Positions 1 to 8,253 are shown, counted from the stretch's first letter. The stretch: DNA of 64,000 bases from Micromonospora kangleipakensis (GCF_004217615.1 NZ_SHLD01000001.1:2294001-2358000), one strand, 5' to 3'. Notes: generated by a model from the sequence alone, not told the origin. Translations and numbers: made by a program.

Positions 1-858
1 GCAGAGCAGGTCGGCCCCGGCGGCCAGGGCCCGGACGGCGGCCGGACCGACGCCGCCCGCGGCCAGCGCGGCGCCCTTCATCTCCAGCGCGTCGGTGATC
101 ACGGTGCCGGTGAAGCCGTACTCCCGGCGGAGGAGGTCGACCAGGACCGCCCGGCTGAAGGTGGCCGGGCCGTCGCCGGTCAGCGCCGGCACCCGGATGT
201 GCGCGGTCATCACCGCGCGGACGCCGGCGTCGACGACGGCCGCGAACGGCGGCAGGTCCCGCTGGCGCAGCAGGGCCGGCGGCACGTCGACGGTCGGCAG
301 CTCGTGGTGGGAGTCGGCGACGGTCGCGCCGTGGCCGGGAAAGTGCTTCGCGCAGGCGGCCACCCCGGCCGACTGGAGGCCGGCCACCGCCGCGGCCGAG
401 TGGGCGGCCACCCGGGCCGGGTCGGCACCGAACGAGCGGGTGCCGATGACCGGGTTCTCGTCCGCGGTGTTGACGTCGACGGTGGGGGCCAGGTCGACGG
501 TGATGCCGAGGGCGGCCAGCTCCGCGCCGATCGCCGCGTAGACCTGGCGGGTCAGCACCACGTCGTCGACCGCGCCGAGCGCGGCGTTGCCGGGGTACGG
601 GCTGCCGGTGGCGTGGGCCAGCCGGGTGACGTCACCGCCCTCCTCGTCGATCGCGATGATGACGTCCGGCCGGCCGGCCCGCAGCGCGGCGGTGCCCGCC
701 GCCACCTGGGCCGGGTCGTGGATGTTGGTGCCGAACAGGGTGTGCCCGGCGAGCCCCTCGGCCAGCAGGTCCACCGCCCAGTCGGGCGGGACCGGCCCCT
801 GGTACGCGGCGAGCAGGGTGCCCAGCGCGAGCCGGCGAAGTCCTGGATCCAACCCCAC
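1..858 (-). CDS. Glycoside hydrolase family 3, NagZ-like beta-N-acetylhexosaminidase (3' end outside window)
   Basis: Likely a beta-N-acetylglucosaminidase acting on cell-wall or chitin-derived GlcNAc glycosides. The 286 codons in the window carry the NagZ signature KHFPGHG at residues 171-177, followed by DSHHELP at about 182-188; in NagZ enzymes the Asp-His pair of this loop is the unusual acid/base. VITDALEM at about 253-260 holds the expected nucleophile Asp. The start is a GTG preceded by AAAGGGG. No signal peptide is visible, so the protein is probably cytoplasmic unless a different start is used. It diverges from the ROK regulator at 1032, which suggests control by that regulator. The C-terminus runs off the left edge, so length and stop are unknown. 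The family call is firm; the substrate is inferred from motifs. Confidence 0.88.
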   Translation of the reverse strand, partial: MGLDPGLRRLALGTLLAAYQGPVPPDWAVDLLAEGLAGHTLFGTNIHDPAQVAAGTAALRAGRPDVIIAIDEEGGDVTRLAHATGSPYPGNAALGAVDDVVLTRQVYAAIGAELAALGITVDLAPTVDVNTADENPVIGTRSFGADPARVAAHSAAAVAGLQSAGVAACAKHFPGHGATVADSHHELPTVDVPPALLRQRDLPPFAAVVDAGVRAVMTAHIRVPALTGDGPATFSRAVLVDLLRREYGFTGTVITDALEMKGAALAAGGVGPAAVRALAAGADLLC

Positions 859-998
859 GTGTTGCCCCTTTCGGTGCCGGACGGCACGAGTGTCGCACCG
901 GAGCGGCCGTCCCGGACGGCGTCGCTGCCGGGTCGTCCGAAGACTCCGGATCCGGGTGGCCGATACGCTAGCGGGCACCCGTCTGCAGGTTTTTGTGG

Positions 999-1016
999 TT
1001 AGCAAAGTTTACTGAA
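999..1016. promoter_or_regulatory. Imperfect palindrome, candidate ROK-regulator operator
   Basis: The core AGCAAAGTTTACT (1001-1013) is an inverted repeat with one mismatch around a central G. It is AT-rich in otherwise very GC-rich DNA and sits about 16 bp before the ROK gene start, within the divergent spacer shared with the glycosidase. ROK repressors of the NagC/XylR type bind A/T-rich palindromes of this kind. Binding is inferred. Confidence 0.45.
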
Positions 1017-1031
1017 AATAGAGGACGTGGC

Positions 1032-2207
1032 ATGAGTGCGACCCGGCTGCCCGGCACCCCCCGCCTGTTGCGGGCGCTCAACGACCGCGCGGCGCTGGAG
1101 CTCCTCCTCGAGCAAGGCCCCCTCACCCGGGCCCGGCTCGGCGAGCTGACCGGGCTGTCCAAGGTCACCGCCTCCCAGCTGGTGGAGCGGCTGGAGGAGC
1201 GGGGCCTGGTCACCCGGGTCGGCGAGCAGGCCGGCGGGCGGGGCCCGAACGCCCAGCTCTACGCGGTCCGGCCGGGCAGCGCCCACGTGGTCGGGGTGGA
1301 CGTCGGCGCGGAGCGGGTGGTGGCGGCCTGCGCCGACATCACCGGCGCGGTGATCGGTCGGGTCGAGCAGTCCACGAAGGACACCGACGACCCGGTGGGC
1401 GTGGTGCACAACGCGGTGGTGCGGGCGGCGAGCAGCGCGGGCGCGGAGCTGTCCAGCGTACGGCGGATCGTGCTCGGCACCCCCGGCCTGGTCGACCCGG
1501 GCACCGGGGACATCACCTTCGCGTTCAACCTGCCGCGCTGGCACAGCGGCCTGCTCGCCGCGCTCCGCGAGGACCTGCACACCCCGGTGGTCTTCGAGAA
1601 CGACGTCAACCTCGCCGCCGTCGCCGAGGCGCAGTCCGGCGCCGCGCAGGGTGTGTCGGACTTCGTGCTGGTCTGGGTGGGGGCGGGCGTCGGCCTGGCG
1701 ATCGTGCTCGGCGGCCGGCTGCACCACGGCAGCAGCGGCGCGGCCGGCGAGATCGGCTACCTTCCGGTCCCCGGGGCGTCGATCCCGCGGGACGTCTCCA
1801 AGCGGGCCAAGCCGGCGTTTCAGCAGCTCGCCGGCGCCGACGCGGTCGGTGCGGTCGCCGCCGAGCACGGCTTCGCCGCCGACACCGCGGCCGACGCGGT
1901 GCGCGCCGCCATCGCCGCCGGCGCGGCGGGCGGACCGGTCCTCGACGAGTTGGCCCGCCGGCTGGCTCTCGGGGTGGCCAGCACCTGCGTGGTGCTCGAT
2001 CCACCGCTGGTGGTGCTCGCCGGTGAGGTGGGCCAGGCCGGCGGGGCGGCGCTGGCCGAGCGGGTGCAGCACGAGGTCGCGGCGATCACGCTGGTCCGAC
2101 CCCGGGTGGTGCCCACCGGGCTCACCGAGGAGCCGATCCTCCGGGGCGCGCTGCGCACCGCGCTGGACGCGGTCCGCGACGAGGTGTTCGGCTCGACGGT
2201 CGGCTGA
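1032..2207 (+). CDS. ROK family transcriptional regulator
   Basis: A 391-residue ROK (repressor, ORF, kinase) protein. An N-terminal winged-helix DNA-binding domain (about residues 15-75, with TRARLGELTGLSKVTASQLV as recognition region) precedes a sugar-kinase-like domain. The ATP-site strand VDVGAERVVAACAD and the conserved FENDVNLAAVAEA, which holds the catalytic-type Asp, are present. The loop after GAAGEIGYLPV lacks the CxCGxxGCxE zinc motif usual in active ROK kinases, so this is more likely a sugar-responsive regulator than an enzyme. I chose the ATG at 1032, after GAGG, over upstream in-frame GTG/TTG codons because the HTH alignment begins there. It is divergent from a NagZ-like glycosidase; an amino sugar is a reasonable but untested ligand. 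Confidence 0.85.
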   Translation: MSATRLPGTPRLLRALNDRAALELLLEQGPLTRARLGELTGLSKVTASQLVERLEERGLVTRVGEQAGGRGPNAQLYAVRPGSAHVVGVDVGAERVVAACADITGAVIGRVEQSTKDTDDPVGVVHNAVVRAASSAGAELSSVRRIVLGTPGLVDPGTGDITFAFNLPRWHSGLLAALREDLHTPVVFENDVNLAAVAEAQSGAAQGVSDFVLVWVGAGVGLAIVLGGRLHHGSSGAAGEIGYLPVPGASIPRDVSKRAKPAFQQLAGADAVGAVAAEHGFAADTAADAVRAAIAAGAAGGPVLDELARRLALGVASTCVVLDPPLVVLAGEVGQAGGAALAERVQHEVAAITLVRPRVVPTGLTEEPILRGALRTALDAVRDEVFGSTVG

Positions 2208-2255
2208 CCGGCCGGCGCCCCCGCCGGCCGGATCCGTCGTCGGTGGCGCCGCCAT

Positions 2256-2272
2256 GTGAAGGAATTCTTCAC
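2256..2272. repeat. 17-bp near-perfect palindrome
   Basis: GTGAAGGAATTCTTCAC: arms pair at every position except one G-T, around a central A. It lies just after the ROK stop, in the convergent spacer. The core resembles the ArsR-type palindrome at 44144-44165. It could be an operator or the foot of a terminator. Confidence 0.4.
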
Positions 2273-2302
2273 TAGCTGGTTTGTCTCTGCAAGGAGTTGC
2301 CG

Positions 2303-2345
2303 CGCACGGAACGGCCCCCGCCGCGGCGGAGGCCGTTTCCGTGCG
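2303..2345. terminator. Bidirectional stem-loop terminator between convergent genes
   Basis: The left arm CGCACGGAACGGCC pairs with GGCCGTTTCCGTGCG with a single bulge. It lies between the ROK stop (2207) and the stop of the ABC permease (2347, opposite strand), where a shared terminator is expected. Confidence 0.6.
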
Positions 2346-2346
2346 A

Positions 2347-3357
2347 TCAGATCAGGTCGCGGCGGCGGAACGCGGTGAAGGCGGCCACCACCAGCGCCGC
2401 GGTCAGACCGAGCAGTATCACCAGCCCCGACGCCCAGCCGAGGGTGTAGACGTTGTCGCAGAAGCCGCTCGTGTCCCCCCGACACGCGTGGCTGTCCCAG
2501 AACTCGGCCCTCCCGGTGAGCCAGGCGGCCACGTAGCTGGAGAGCATCCACCGGTCCGGGCGGGCCGCCCCGACGATCTGCAGCACCAGCCGGGCGCCCA
2601 GCTCCCACACCACCAGGTACGCGGCCACGGTCCCCAGCGCCGCCGACGTGTGCCGGCCCAGCGTGGCGATCGCGAAGCCCAACGCCGCGGCCAGCAGCAC
2701 CAGCACCAGTCCCCGCCCGTACGTCGCGCTCAACGACTGCCAGAACTCGCCGTCCAGCCGCCCCGGCAGCCCGGCGGTCTGCCCGATCATCCAGAACACG
2801 GCCAGGTACGCCGCCGACGCCGCCGCCGAGAGCACCAGCAGCGCGCCCAGCAGGGTGCCGAGCTTCGCGCCGAGCACCGCCCACCGGCGGGGCCGCCAGA
2901 GCAGCAGGTTCACCACCCCGCCGGAGTTCAGGTCGGCCCCGATGTACGACGCCCCGACCAGGAAGCCGAAGAGCATCAGGAAGGCGACGAGGAAGTAGAG
3001 CAGCGGGCGGGCCTGGTTGGCGAAGACGAAGACGCCGCTGAGGAAGTCCGCCGCAACCGGCACCCTCTCCATCCGGACCGGGTCGATCTCGCTGCAGTCC
3101 GCGGGGACGTAGTCGCTCTCGTCCGGCGCGACCGTCCCCGCCTTGATCCGCAGGCACCGGTCGTGCGCCGCCTCCATGCTGCTGCGCTGCTCGGCGGCCT
3201 GGGCCTGGGCCCGGCTCATCTCGTCCGGGCTCGGCCGGTGCGACCCGGCGAGCGTGGTGGCCGCGGTGACCGCGAACGCGGCCAGCAGCAGCACCACCAT
3301 CAACTGCACGAAGCGGCGCGCGGAGAGCCGCTCCAACTCGGCACGGACCAGGTTCAC
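2347..3357 (-). CDS. ABC-2 type transporter permease
   Basis: A 336-residue integral membrane protein with about six hydrophobic segments: one near the N-terminus (VQLMVVLLLAAFAVTA), a long extracytoplasmic loop, then FLVAFLMLFGFLVGASYIGA and further helices to a short basic C-terminus (AFRRRDLI). This matches permeases that pair with a separate ATPase. The GTG start overlaps the TGA of the upstream ATPase gene (GTGA overlap, 3354-3357), so the two are translationally coupled and surely form one transporter. The substrate cannot be read from sequence. Export of a lipid, peptide or drug is typical of this subclass. Confidence 0.85.
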   Translation of the reverse strand: MNLVRAELERLSARRFVQLMVVLLLAAFAVTAATTLAGSHRPSPDEMSRAQAQAAEQRSSMEAAHDRCLRIKAGTVAPDESDYVPADCSEIDPVRMERVPVAADFLSGVFVFANQARPLLYFLVAFLMLFGFLVGASYIGADLNSGGVVNLLLWRPRRWAVLGAKLGTLLGALLVLSAAASAAYLAVFWMIGQTAGLPGRLDGEFWQSLSATYGRGLVLVLLAAALGFAIATLGRHTSAALGTVAAYLVVWELGARLVLQIVGAARPDRWMLSSYVAAWLTGRAEFWDSHACRGDTSGFCDNVYTLGWASGLVILLGLTAALVVAAFTAFRRRDLI

Positions 3358-4373
3358 GCCCCCACCTCCCGGTTCTCGCGCGCGTCGAGTTCGATCACCG
3401 CGTCGTCCGGCCCGTCGTCCGGCCGGACCGACCCGTCCAGCTGGCGGGGCACCGTCGGGTGCGGCATGGTCCCGGTCAGCTCCAGGAAGACGCTCTCCAG
3501 GTCCGGCCGGAGCGGGACCAGCTCGCGTACCCAGAAGCCCTGCTCGCCCAGCGTGCGGCTGATCAGCTCCGGCTCGTCCACCCCGGCGACCACCAGGTGG
3601 TCGGGGTGCGCGGTGACCGCCAGCCCGAGCGCCCGCAGCAGCTCCGCCGCGCGCTCCGGCTCGGCCACCCGGACCTGCCACTCGTGCTGGTCGAAACCGG
3701 CGAGCACCTCGCCCACCGGCCCGGCCGCCACCCGGCGGCCCCGGCTGATGATCGTCACGTGGTCGCAGATCAGCTGGATCTCGGCCAGGATGTGGCTGGA
3801 GAGCAGCACCGTCACGCCCGCCGCCGAGAGCGACCGCATCAGGTCCCGCATCTCCCGGATCCCCGCCGGATCCAGCCCGTTCGCCGGCTCGTCCAGGATC
3901 AGCAGCTCCGGGCTCTTCAGCAACGCCGACGCCACCGCCAGCCGCTGCTTCATGCCCAGCGAGTAGCCCTTGACCCGCTCGTTGCCCCGATCGCGCAGGC
4001 CGACCTGCTCCAGCACCTCGTCCACCCGGCTGGTCGGCACGCCCCCGGCCACGGCGAGCAGCCGCAGCGTCCGGTGCGCGGTGAAGTTGCCGAAGAACTG
4101 CGGGCTCTCCACGATCGCGCCGACCCGGCCGGCGACCTCGGGCAGCCGCTCCGGCGAGCGCGCCCCGAGCACGCTCATCCGGCCGCCGTCCGCCCGGACC
4201 AGCCCCAGCAGGGCGCGCAGCGTGGTGGTCTTGCCCGAACCGTTGGGCCCGAGGAAGCCGTGCACCTGGCCGGCCTCGACCAGCAGGTCGAAACCGTCGA
4301 CGGCGACCCGACGCCCGTGGCGGAGCGTATGGAAGGTCTTACGGAGACCGTCGATCTCGATGACCGCGCTCAT
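3354..4373 (-). CDS. ABC transporter ATP-binding protein
   Basis: A 339-residue ATPase partner of the permease at 2347-3357. Walker A is GPNGSGKTTTLRAL (about residues 40-53), the ABC signature is YSLGMKQRLAVA, and Walker B is LLILDEPANGLDP. The order and the NG-L-DP version of the D-loop region are those of the CcmA/NatA exporter group (bacitracin- or lantibiotic-resistance-like). A C-terminal extension of roughly 40 residues, acidic and ending ENREVGA, follows the usual accessory domain. It is first gene of a two-gene operon and diverges from the ATPase at 4499. Confidence 0.9.
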   Translation of the reverse strand: MSAVIEIDGLRKTFHTLRHGRRVAVDGFDLLVEAGQVHGFLGPNGSGKTTTLRALLGLVRADGGRMSVLGARSPERLPEVAGRVGAIVESPQFFGNFTAHRTLRLLAVAGGVPTSRVDEVLEQVGLRDRGNERVKGYSLGMKQRLAVASALLKSPELLILDEPANGLDPAGIREMRDLMRSLSAAGVTVLLSSHILAEIQLICDHVTIISRGRRVAAGPVGEVLAGFDQHEWQVRVAEPERAAELLRALGLAVTAHPDHLVVAGVDEPELISRTLGEQGFWVRELVPLRPDLESVFLELTGTMPHPTVPRQLDGSVRPDDGPDDAVIELDARENREVGA

Positions 4374-4498
4374 CCGCGCGGCTCCTGACAGGGCATGGAC
4401 CGTCCTCCGGGTAGGTGACCAACGACACGGCGCCTCACCCTATGGCGGTGACGCCGCCCGTGGGGGGCAGCTCGCCCGGTGCGTGATTGGATGGACCG

Positions 4499-5341
4499 GT
4501 GACTGGTGACCTGATCCCCGGCGCCGCCGGCGCCCCCGCCGCCCCCTCGACCGTGGACGCGGATCTGGTGGTCAGCCTCGACGGGGTCGGCGTCAAGCGC
4601 TCCGGCACCGCGTTGCTGCACGACGTCGACTGGCGGGTCGAGCTGGACGAGCGCTGGGTGGTGCTCGGGCCGAACGGGGCCGGCAAGACGACCCTGCTCA
4701 ACCTGGCCGCCGGGCGGCTGCACCCGACCACCGGCGCCGCGTACGTGCTCGGCGAGCGGATCGGCCGCACCGACGTCAACGAGCTGCGGATGCGGATCGG
4801 CCTCTCCACCGCCGCGCTGGCCGAGCGGGTCCCCGCCGACGAGCGGGTCAGTGACGTCGTGGTCACCGCCGCCTGGTCGGTGGTGGGCCGCTGGCGGGAG
4901 AGCTACGACCGCACCGACGAGGCCCGCGCCCGGGCCCTGCTCGGGCAGCTCGGCGTCGGGCACCTGGCCGACCGCGTGTACGGCACGCTCTCCGAGGGGG
5001 AGCGCAAGCGGGTGCAGATCGCCCGGGCGCTGATGACCGACCCCGAGCTGCTGCTCCTCGACGAGCCGGCCGCCGGTCTCGACCTGGGCGGTCGCGAGGA
5101 CCTGGTGGCCCGGCTGGCCGAGCTGGCGTACGACCCGGACGCTCCGGCGCTGGTGCTGGTGACCCACCATGTGGAGGAGATCCCGCCGGGCTTCACCCAC
5201 GCGCTGCTGCTGCGCGAGGGCGGCGTGGTGGCGCAGGGCCTGCTCGCCGACACCCTCACCGCCGACAACCTCTCGAAGACCTTCGGCCTGCCCCTGGTCG
5301 TCGAGTGCTCCGGCGACCGCTGGACCGCCCGCGCCGCCTGA
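4499..5341 (+). CDS. Orphan ABC ATP-binding protein, YlmA-like
   Basis: About 280 residues. Walker A GPNGAGKTTLLNL, signature LSEGERKRVQIARAL and Walker B LLLLDEPAAGLDL are intact, with the switch His in LVTHHVEEIPPGF. The phrase EEIPPGFTHALLLREG is typical of the YlmA / iron-complex-like ATPase subgroup, which usually lacks a dedicated permease; none is encoded here. The start is uncertain: TTG at 4487 and GTG at 4499 are both possible. I favour GTG, which follows a weak GGATGG. The ribokinase-like gene begins 16 bp after the stop, so the two are probably cotranscribed although no shared function is obvious. No membrane segment is present. Confidence 0.82.
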   Translation: MTGDLIPGAAGAPAAPSTVDADLVVSLDGVGVKRSGTALLHDVDWRVELDERWVVLGPNGAGKTTLLNLAAGRLHPTTGAAYVLGERIGRTDVNELRMRIGLSTAALAERVPADERVSDVVVTAAWSVVGRWRESYDRTDEARARALLGQLGVGHLADRVYGTLSEGERKRVQIARALMTDPELLLLDEPAAGLDLGGREDLVARLAELAYDPDAPALVLVTHHVEEIPPGFTHALLLREGGVVAQGLLADTLTADNLSKTFGLPLVVECSGDRWTARAA

Positions 5342-5357
5342 GGCGGAAAGGAACACC

Positions 5358-6257
5358 GTGCAGCAGACCCGGGTGGCCGTGGTGGGCAGCGCCAACATGG
5401 ACCTGGTCGGCACCGCGCCCGCACTGCCCCGGCCGGGCGAGACGCTGCTCGGCAGCGACTTCGTCATGCTCCCCGGGGGCAAGGGCGCCAACCAGGCGAT
5501 CGCCGCGGTCCGCGCCGGCGGGTCCTGCGTCTTCCTCGGCGCGATCGGCTCGGATGCCTTCGGGGTCACCCTCAAGGCCCGGATCACCGCCGCCGGGGTG
5601 GACACCGGCCAGCTCCGGGTGGTGTACGGGGCCTCCGGGGTGGCGCTGGTCATGGTGGGCGCCGAGGGGGAGAACGCGATCCTGGTGACGCCCGGCGCCA
5701 ACGGGGCGTTCGTCGGGCTGACCGAGGGCGAGCTGCACGCCGTACGCGAGGCGGACGTGCTGGTCGCCCAGCTGGAGGTGCCGGTCGAGACGGTGACCGA
5801 GGCGGCGGTCGCGGCCCGGGACGCCGGCACCCGGGTGATCCTCAACGCGGCGCCGGCCCGGCAGGTGCCGGCGGATCTGCTCGCCGCGGTGGACCTGCTG
5901 GTCGTCAACGAGACTGAGGCGCAGGCGCTCACCGGCCGGGGCCGGGACGAGCCCGCGGCGCTGCTCGACCTGGTGCCCCGCGCGGTGCTCACCCTCGGGG
6001 CGCAGGGCGCCTGGTACGGCGACCGGGACGGCCGGTCGGTGCACGTCCCGCCGGTGAAGGTCGAGGCGGTGGACTCCACCGCGGCCGGTGACGCGTTCAC
6101 CGCCGCCCTCGCCGTCGCCTGGGGCGAGGGGCGGGAGCTGGTCGACGCGGTGCACTGGGCGGCGGCGGCCGGAGCGGCCTGCGTACGGCGGCTCGGCGCC
6201 TCGGTGGCGCTGCCCCGCCGGGTCGAGATCGACGAGCTGTACGCCCCGCCCGCCTGA
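5358..6257 (+). CDS. rbsK: Ribokinase (PfkB family sugar kinase)
   Basis: A 299-residue PfkB-family kinase that would phosphorylate ribose (or a related sugar) with ATP in the cytoplasm. The N-terminal motif GSANMDLV, the glycine-rich GGKGANQAIAAVRAGG, the NETEAQALTG region and the C-terminal anion-hole/catalytic motif STAAGDAFTAALAVA are all present; the Asp in AAGDAF is the catalytic base. The N-terminal VAVVGSANMDL pattern and length fit ribokinase better than fructokinase. The GTG start follows AAAGGAA at good spacing. No rbs transporter genes lie alongside, so sugar identity is inferred from family resemblance only. Confidence 0.87.
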   Translation: MQQTRVAVVGSANMDLVGTAPALPRPGETLLGSDFVMLPGGKGANQAIAAVRAGGSCVFLGAIGSDAFGVTLKARITAAGVDTGQLRVVYGASGVALVMVGAEGENAILVTPGANGAFVGLTEGELHAVREADVLVAQLEVPVETVTEAAVAARDAGTRVILNAAPARQVPADLLAAVDLLVVNETEAQALTGRGRDEPAALLDLVPRAVLTLGAQGAWYGDRDGRSVHVPPVKVEAVDSTAAGDAFTAALAVAWGEGRELVDAVHWAAAAGAACVRRLGASVALPRRVEIDELYAPPA

Positions 6258-6285
6258 CCCGGCCCGCCGCTCCGGTTCCGGGCGG

Positions 6286-7056
6286 TCAGTCGGCCGGTTC
6301 GTCGGTGCGGCGTTCACCCCGGCGGCGCAGCATGCCCAGCCCGGGGATGCCGGCGACGGCCAGCTTGAGGTCGCGGGTGACGTCGAGCAGGTCGTGCAGG
6401 TCCGGGCCGACCCGGTCCAGGGTGGCCAGGATCGGCAGGATGTCCGCGGTCAGGTGCTCCTTGAGTTTCGGCAGCTCGTCGACGAGCCGGATCGCCGCGG
6501 TCACCTCGTCGTGGCTGAGCTGCTCGACGAAGCGGGTCGCCATCGGCGCGGCCCGGCGCAGCGCCGGCTCGTACGCGGCCAGCAGCTCGGCGGCGGTGCC
6601 GGCGGCCTCCTCGGCGGCGAGGACCGTGCCGGCGGCCCGCCCGGCCACCGCGTCCGCCTCCGCGACCACCGTGCCGGCGGCCCGGGCCACCCGCTCGGCC
6701 TCGCCGACCACCACGGCCGCGGCGGCGGAGACCCGCTCGGCCTCGCCCACCACCACGGCGGCCGCCGCGGCGACCTCGGTGGCGCTCTCGATCGCGGTGG
6801 TGGCGGCCGCGCTGATCACCGCGACCTCGCGGACCGCCGCCTCGGCGTCGTCGAGCACCCGGTCGGTGCGGTCCAGGGTGCCCTCGATCCGGTCCACCAC
6901 CCCGTTGATCCGGTGCAGCAGCGCCTCCACCCCGTCGAGCACCGCGAAGGCGCGGGCCGGCACGGCGGCGAACGACGCGGCCGAGCCGAACGCCTGGTCC
7001 AGGGCGGAGCGGGTGAGGCCGACGACGGCGCCGGGCCGGGGGAGGGGGATCGCCAT
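6286..7056 (-). CDS. Conserved actinobacterial coiled-coil protein of unknown function
   Basis: A 256-residue protein with no recognised enzymatic motif. It is very rich in Ala and Val with charged residues at heptad-like spacing through about residues 40-170. This includes a short internal duplication, VVVGEAERV followed by a second VVVGEAERV 14 residues later. This predicts a long amphipathic helix or coiled coil. The C-terminal part (LKEHLTADILPILATLDRVG, then DLHDLLDVTRDLKLAVAGIPG) recalls phage-tail-tape-measure-like or membrane-associated helical proteins. It ends in a basic/acidic tail. I start at ATG 7056 because the upstream codons have low-complexity composition unlike the body. Single gene, convergent with the ribokinase; function unknown. 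Confidence 0.7.
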   Translation of the reverse strand: MAIPLPRPGAVVGLTRSALDQAFGSAASFAAVPARAFAVLDGVEALLHRINGVVDRIEGTLDRTDRVLDDAEAAVREVAVISAAATTAIESATEVAAAAAVVVGEAERVSAAAAVVVGEAERVARAAGTVVAEADAVAGRAAGTVLAAEEAAGTAAELLAAYEPALRRAAPMATRFVEQLSHDEVTAAIRLVDELPKLKEHLTADILPILATLDRVGPDLHDLLDVTRDLKLAVAGIPGLGMLRRRGERRTDEPAD

Positions 7057-7381
7057 GTCCCCCAGTGTGCGTCGGGTCCGCCAGCGGCGCGCGGCGGCGA
7101 CGGCGCGGTCCGCGCCACGTCCCGCGCCCGGCCGACCGGGGGGCGGAGTTATGACCGGCTCGCCGCCCCTCGACCGGTCGGCCGCCGGAGGTCCTGCCAC
7201 GACGCTACGAAGCTGATGTCGTGCATGAATCGCGGCCGGGTGGTGTGTGCACCCGGGGCCGGCCCCACGGGTGATTCATTGACGTCATCAGCTTCGTAGT
7301 CGGCGAGCGGAGGGTGGGCGGTGCGCAGCCGTCGCTGCCGGCGCCGGCGCGGAGGCGTCGGCCGGCGTACGGTCGGGGCGC
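7057..7381. other. Gene-free spacer holding an inverted-repeat element
   Basis: A 325-bp divergent spacer. Its main content is the inverted-repeat element at 7205-7299. The flanks are GC-rich and I see no further ORF with a credible start or any clear -35/-10 pair. Confidence 0.5.
7205..7299. repeat. Long inverted-repeat element, copy 1
   Basis: Arms of 27 bp, 7205-7231 and 7273-7299, are inverted copies with 3 mismatches. They begin CTACGAAGCTGATG at the outer end and enclose a 41-bp unrelated loop. Two more elements with the same arms occur at 20454-20564 and 61500-61618. There are no direct repeats or ORF; all three copies are intergenic. Confidence 0.85.
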
Positions 7382-7837
7382 ATGGGGGTCGATGAGCGGG
7401 AGCGCAACGTCGAGGTGGTCCGGCGGTACCTGCGGACCTTCGTCACCAAGGACATGGCCGAGCTGCGCGAGGTCGTCGCGGAGGACGTACGGATCTACGG
7501 CTCCGGTACGGCGGTGCAGGGACGGCACCACGTCGAGGGCGCCGTCTCCTCGCCGGGCCTGACCGTGCTCGACCAGCGGATCGTCGAGCTGCTCGCGGTC
7601 GACGACCGGGTGGTCGTCTCGTTCGCGCAGACGTACCGGCGGGACGCGACCGGGGCGACCACGGTGCAGAGCGCCTGCAAGATGTACCGGCTGGCCGGCG
7701 GGCGGATCGTGCAGTTCTGGGGCGAGCAGGACACCTACGGCCTGCTGCGCGGCCTCGGGCTGCTGCCGGACGAGCCGATCACGTTCTGCCGGCCGGCGGT
7801 CGGCGCGGACTCCATCGCCCGCTGCACGGCCCGGTAG
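7382..7837 (+). CDS. NTF2/SnoaL-like domain protein
   Basis: A 151-residue protein with the cone-shaped NTF2-like pattern: an N-terminal helix (ERNVEVVRRYLRTFVTKDMAEL), the strand-rich middle EDVRIYGSGTAVQGRHHV and the terminal sheet YRLAGGRIVQFWGEQDTYGLL. SnoaL-like members are small cyclases, isomerases or ligand-binding proteins acting on aromatic or steroid-like substrates, often in stress or secondary-metabolism settings. The specific substrate cannot be assigned. The fold appears complete by about residue 130; the last 20 residues are translated from DNA that also encodes the C-terminus of the opposite-strand gene ending at 7735. Confidence 0.75.
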   Translation: MGVDERERNVEVVRRYLRTFVTKDMAELREVVAEDVRIYGSGTAVQGRHHVEGAVSSPGLTVLDQRIVELLAVDDRVVVSFAQTYRRDATGATTVQSACKMYRLAGGRIVQFWGEQDTYGLLRGLGLLPDEPITFCRPAVGADSIARCTAR

Positions 7838-8253
7838 ATCTGGCCGAAGCGCAGCGCGTCGCCGGTGCACAGCAGCCGGACCGGCTGGCCGCGCCAGCGG
7901 GCCCACATCTCGAGCTGCCGGGCGCCCCGGGCGTACGAGCGGTCCAGGTGTTCGAAGAGGAAGTCGGCGAGCGGGCCGACCCCGAGCCCGACCAGCACCG
8001 ACGCCCCGACAATGGCGACCGTGACGGTGGGGGAGCGGTGCAGCCAGAGCGCCAGCCCGACACCGAGCAGGGCGGCCACCAGCGGCCCGGCCAGCGCGGC
8101 GCCGATCGCGCCCCGGCCGGCGAGCGCCCGCCAGGAGCGGCTGCCGCGCCGGTGCCACACCATGGTGAGCTCCGCGAGCGGGAAGGTCCGGCCGTCCACC
8201 CGGATGGCGGTGGAGGTGACCTGCACCGACCTGTCGTCGTAGTAAGTGATCAT
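7735..8253 (-). CDS. DUF6232-type small membrane protein
   Basis: A 172-residue protein. The first 40 residues form a PH-like strand pattern (MITYYDDRSVQVTSTAIRV, then YPLAEL-like FPLAELTMVWHRRG) seen in small actinobacterial proteins of the DUF6232 group. Two membrane segments follow (GAALAGPLVAALLGVGLAL and TVTVAIVGASVLVGLGVGP), then a soluble tail with a strand pattern GQPVRLLCTGDALRFGQIYRAV. Function unknown. The last 24 codons look low-complexity and overlap the end of the NTF2-like gene on the other strand by 103 bp, so the true C-terminus may have extended by loss of an earlier stop. ATG start is unambiguous. Confidence 0.72.
   Translation of the reverse strand: MITYYDDRSVQVTSTAIRVDGRTFPLAELTMVWHRRGSRSWRALAGRGAIGAALAGPLVAALLGVGLALWLHRSPTVTVAIVGASVLVGLGVGPLADFLFEHLDRSYARGARQLEMWARWRGQPVRLLCTGDALRFGQIYRAVQRAMESAPTAGRQNVIGSSGSSPRPRSRP

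Noticed and set aside
7205..7299. Similar C-terminal tails (KLM...TSSAS) in several long frames around the repeats
   Set aside because: They are the inverted-repeat arms being read in frame, not a shared protein motif; the stop codon is the TAG made at the element end.
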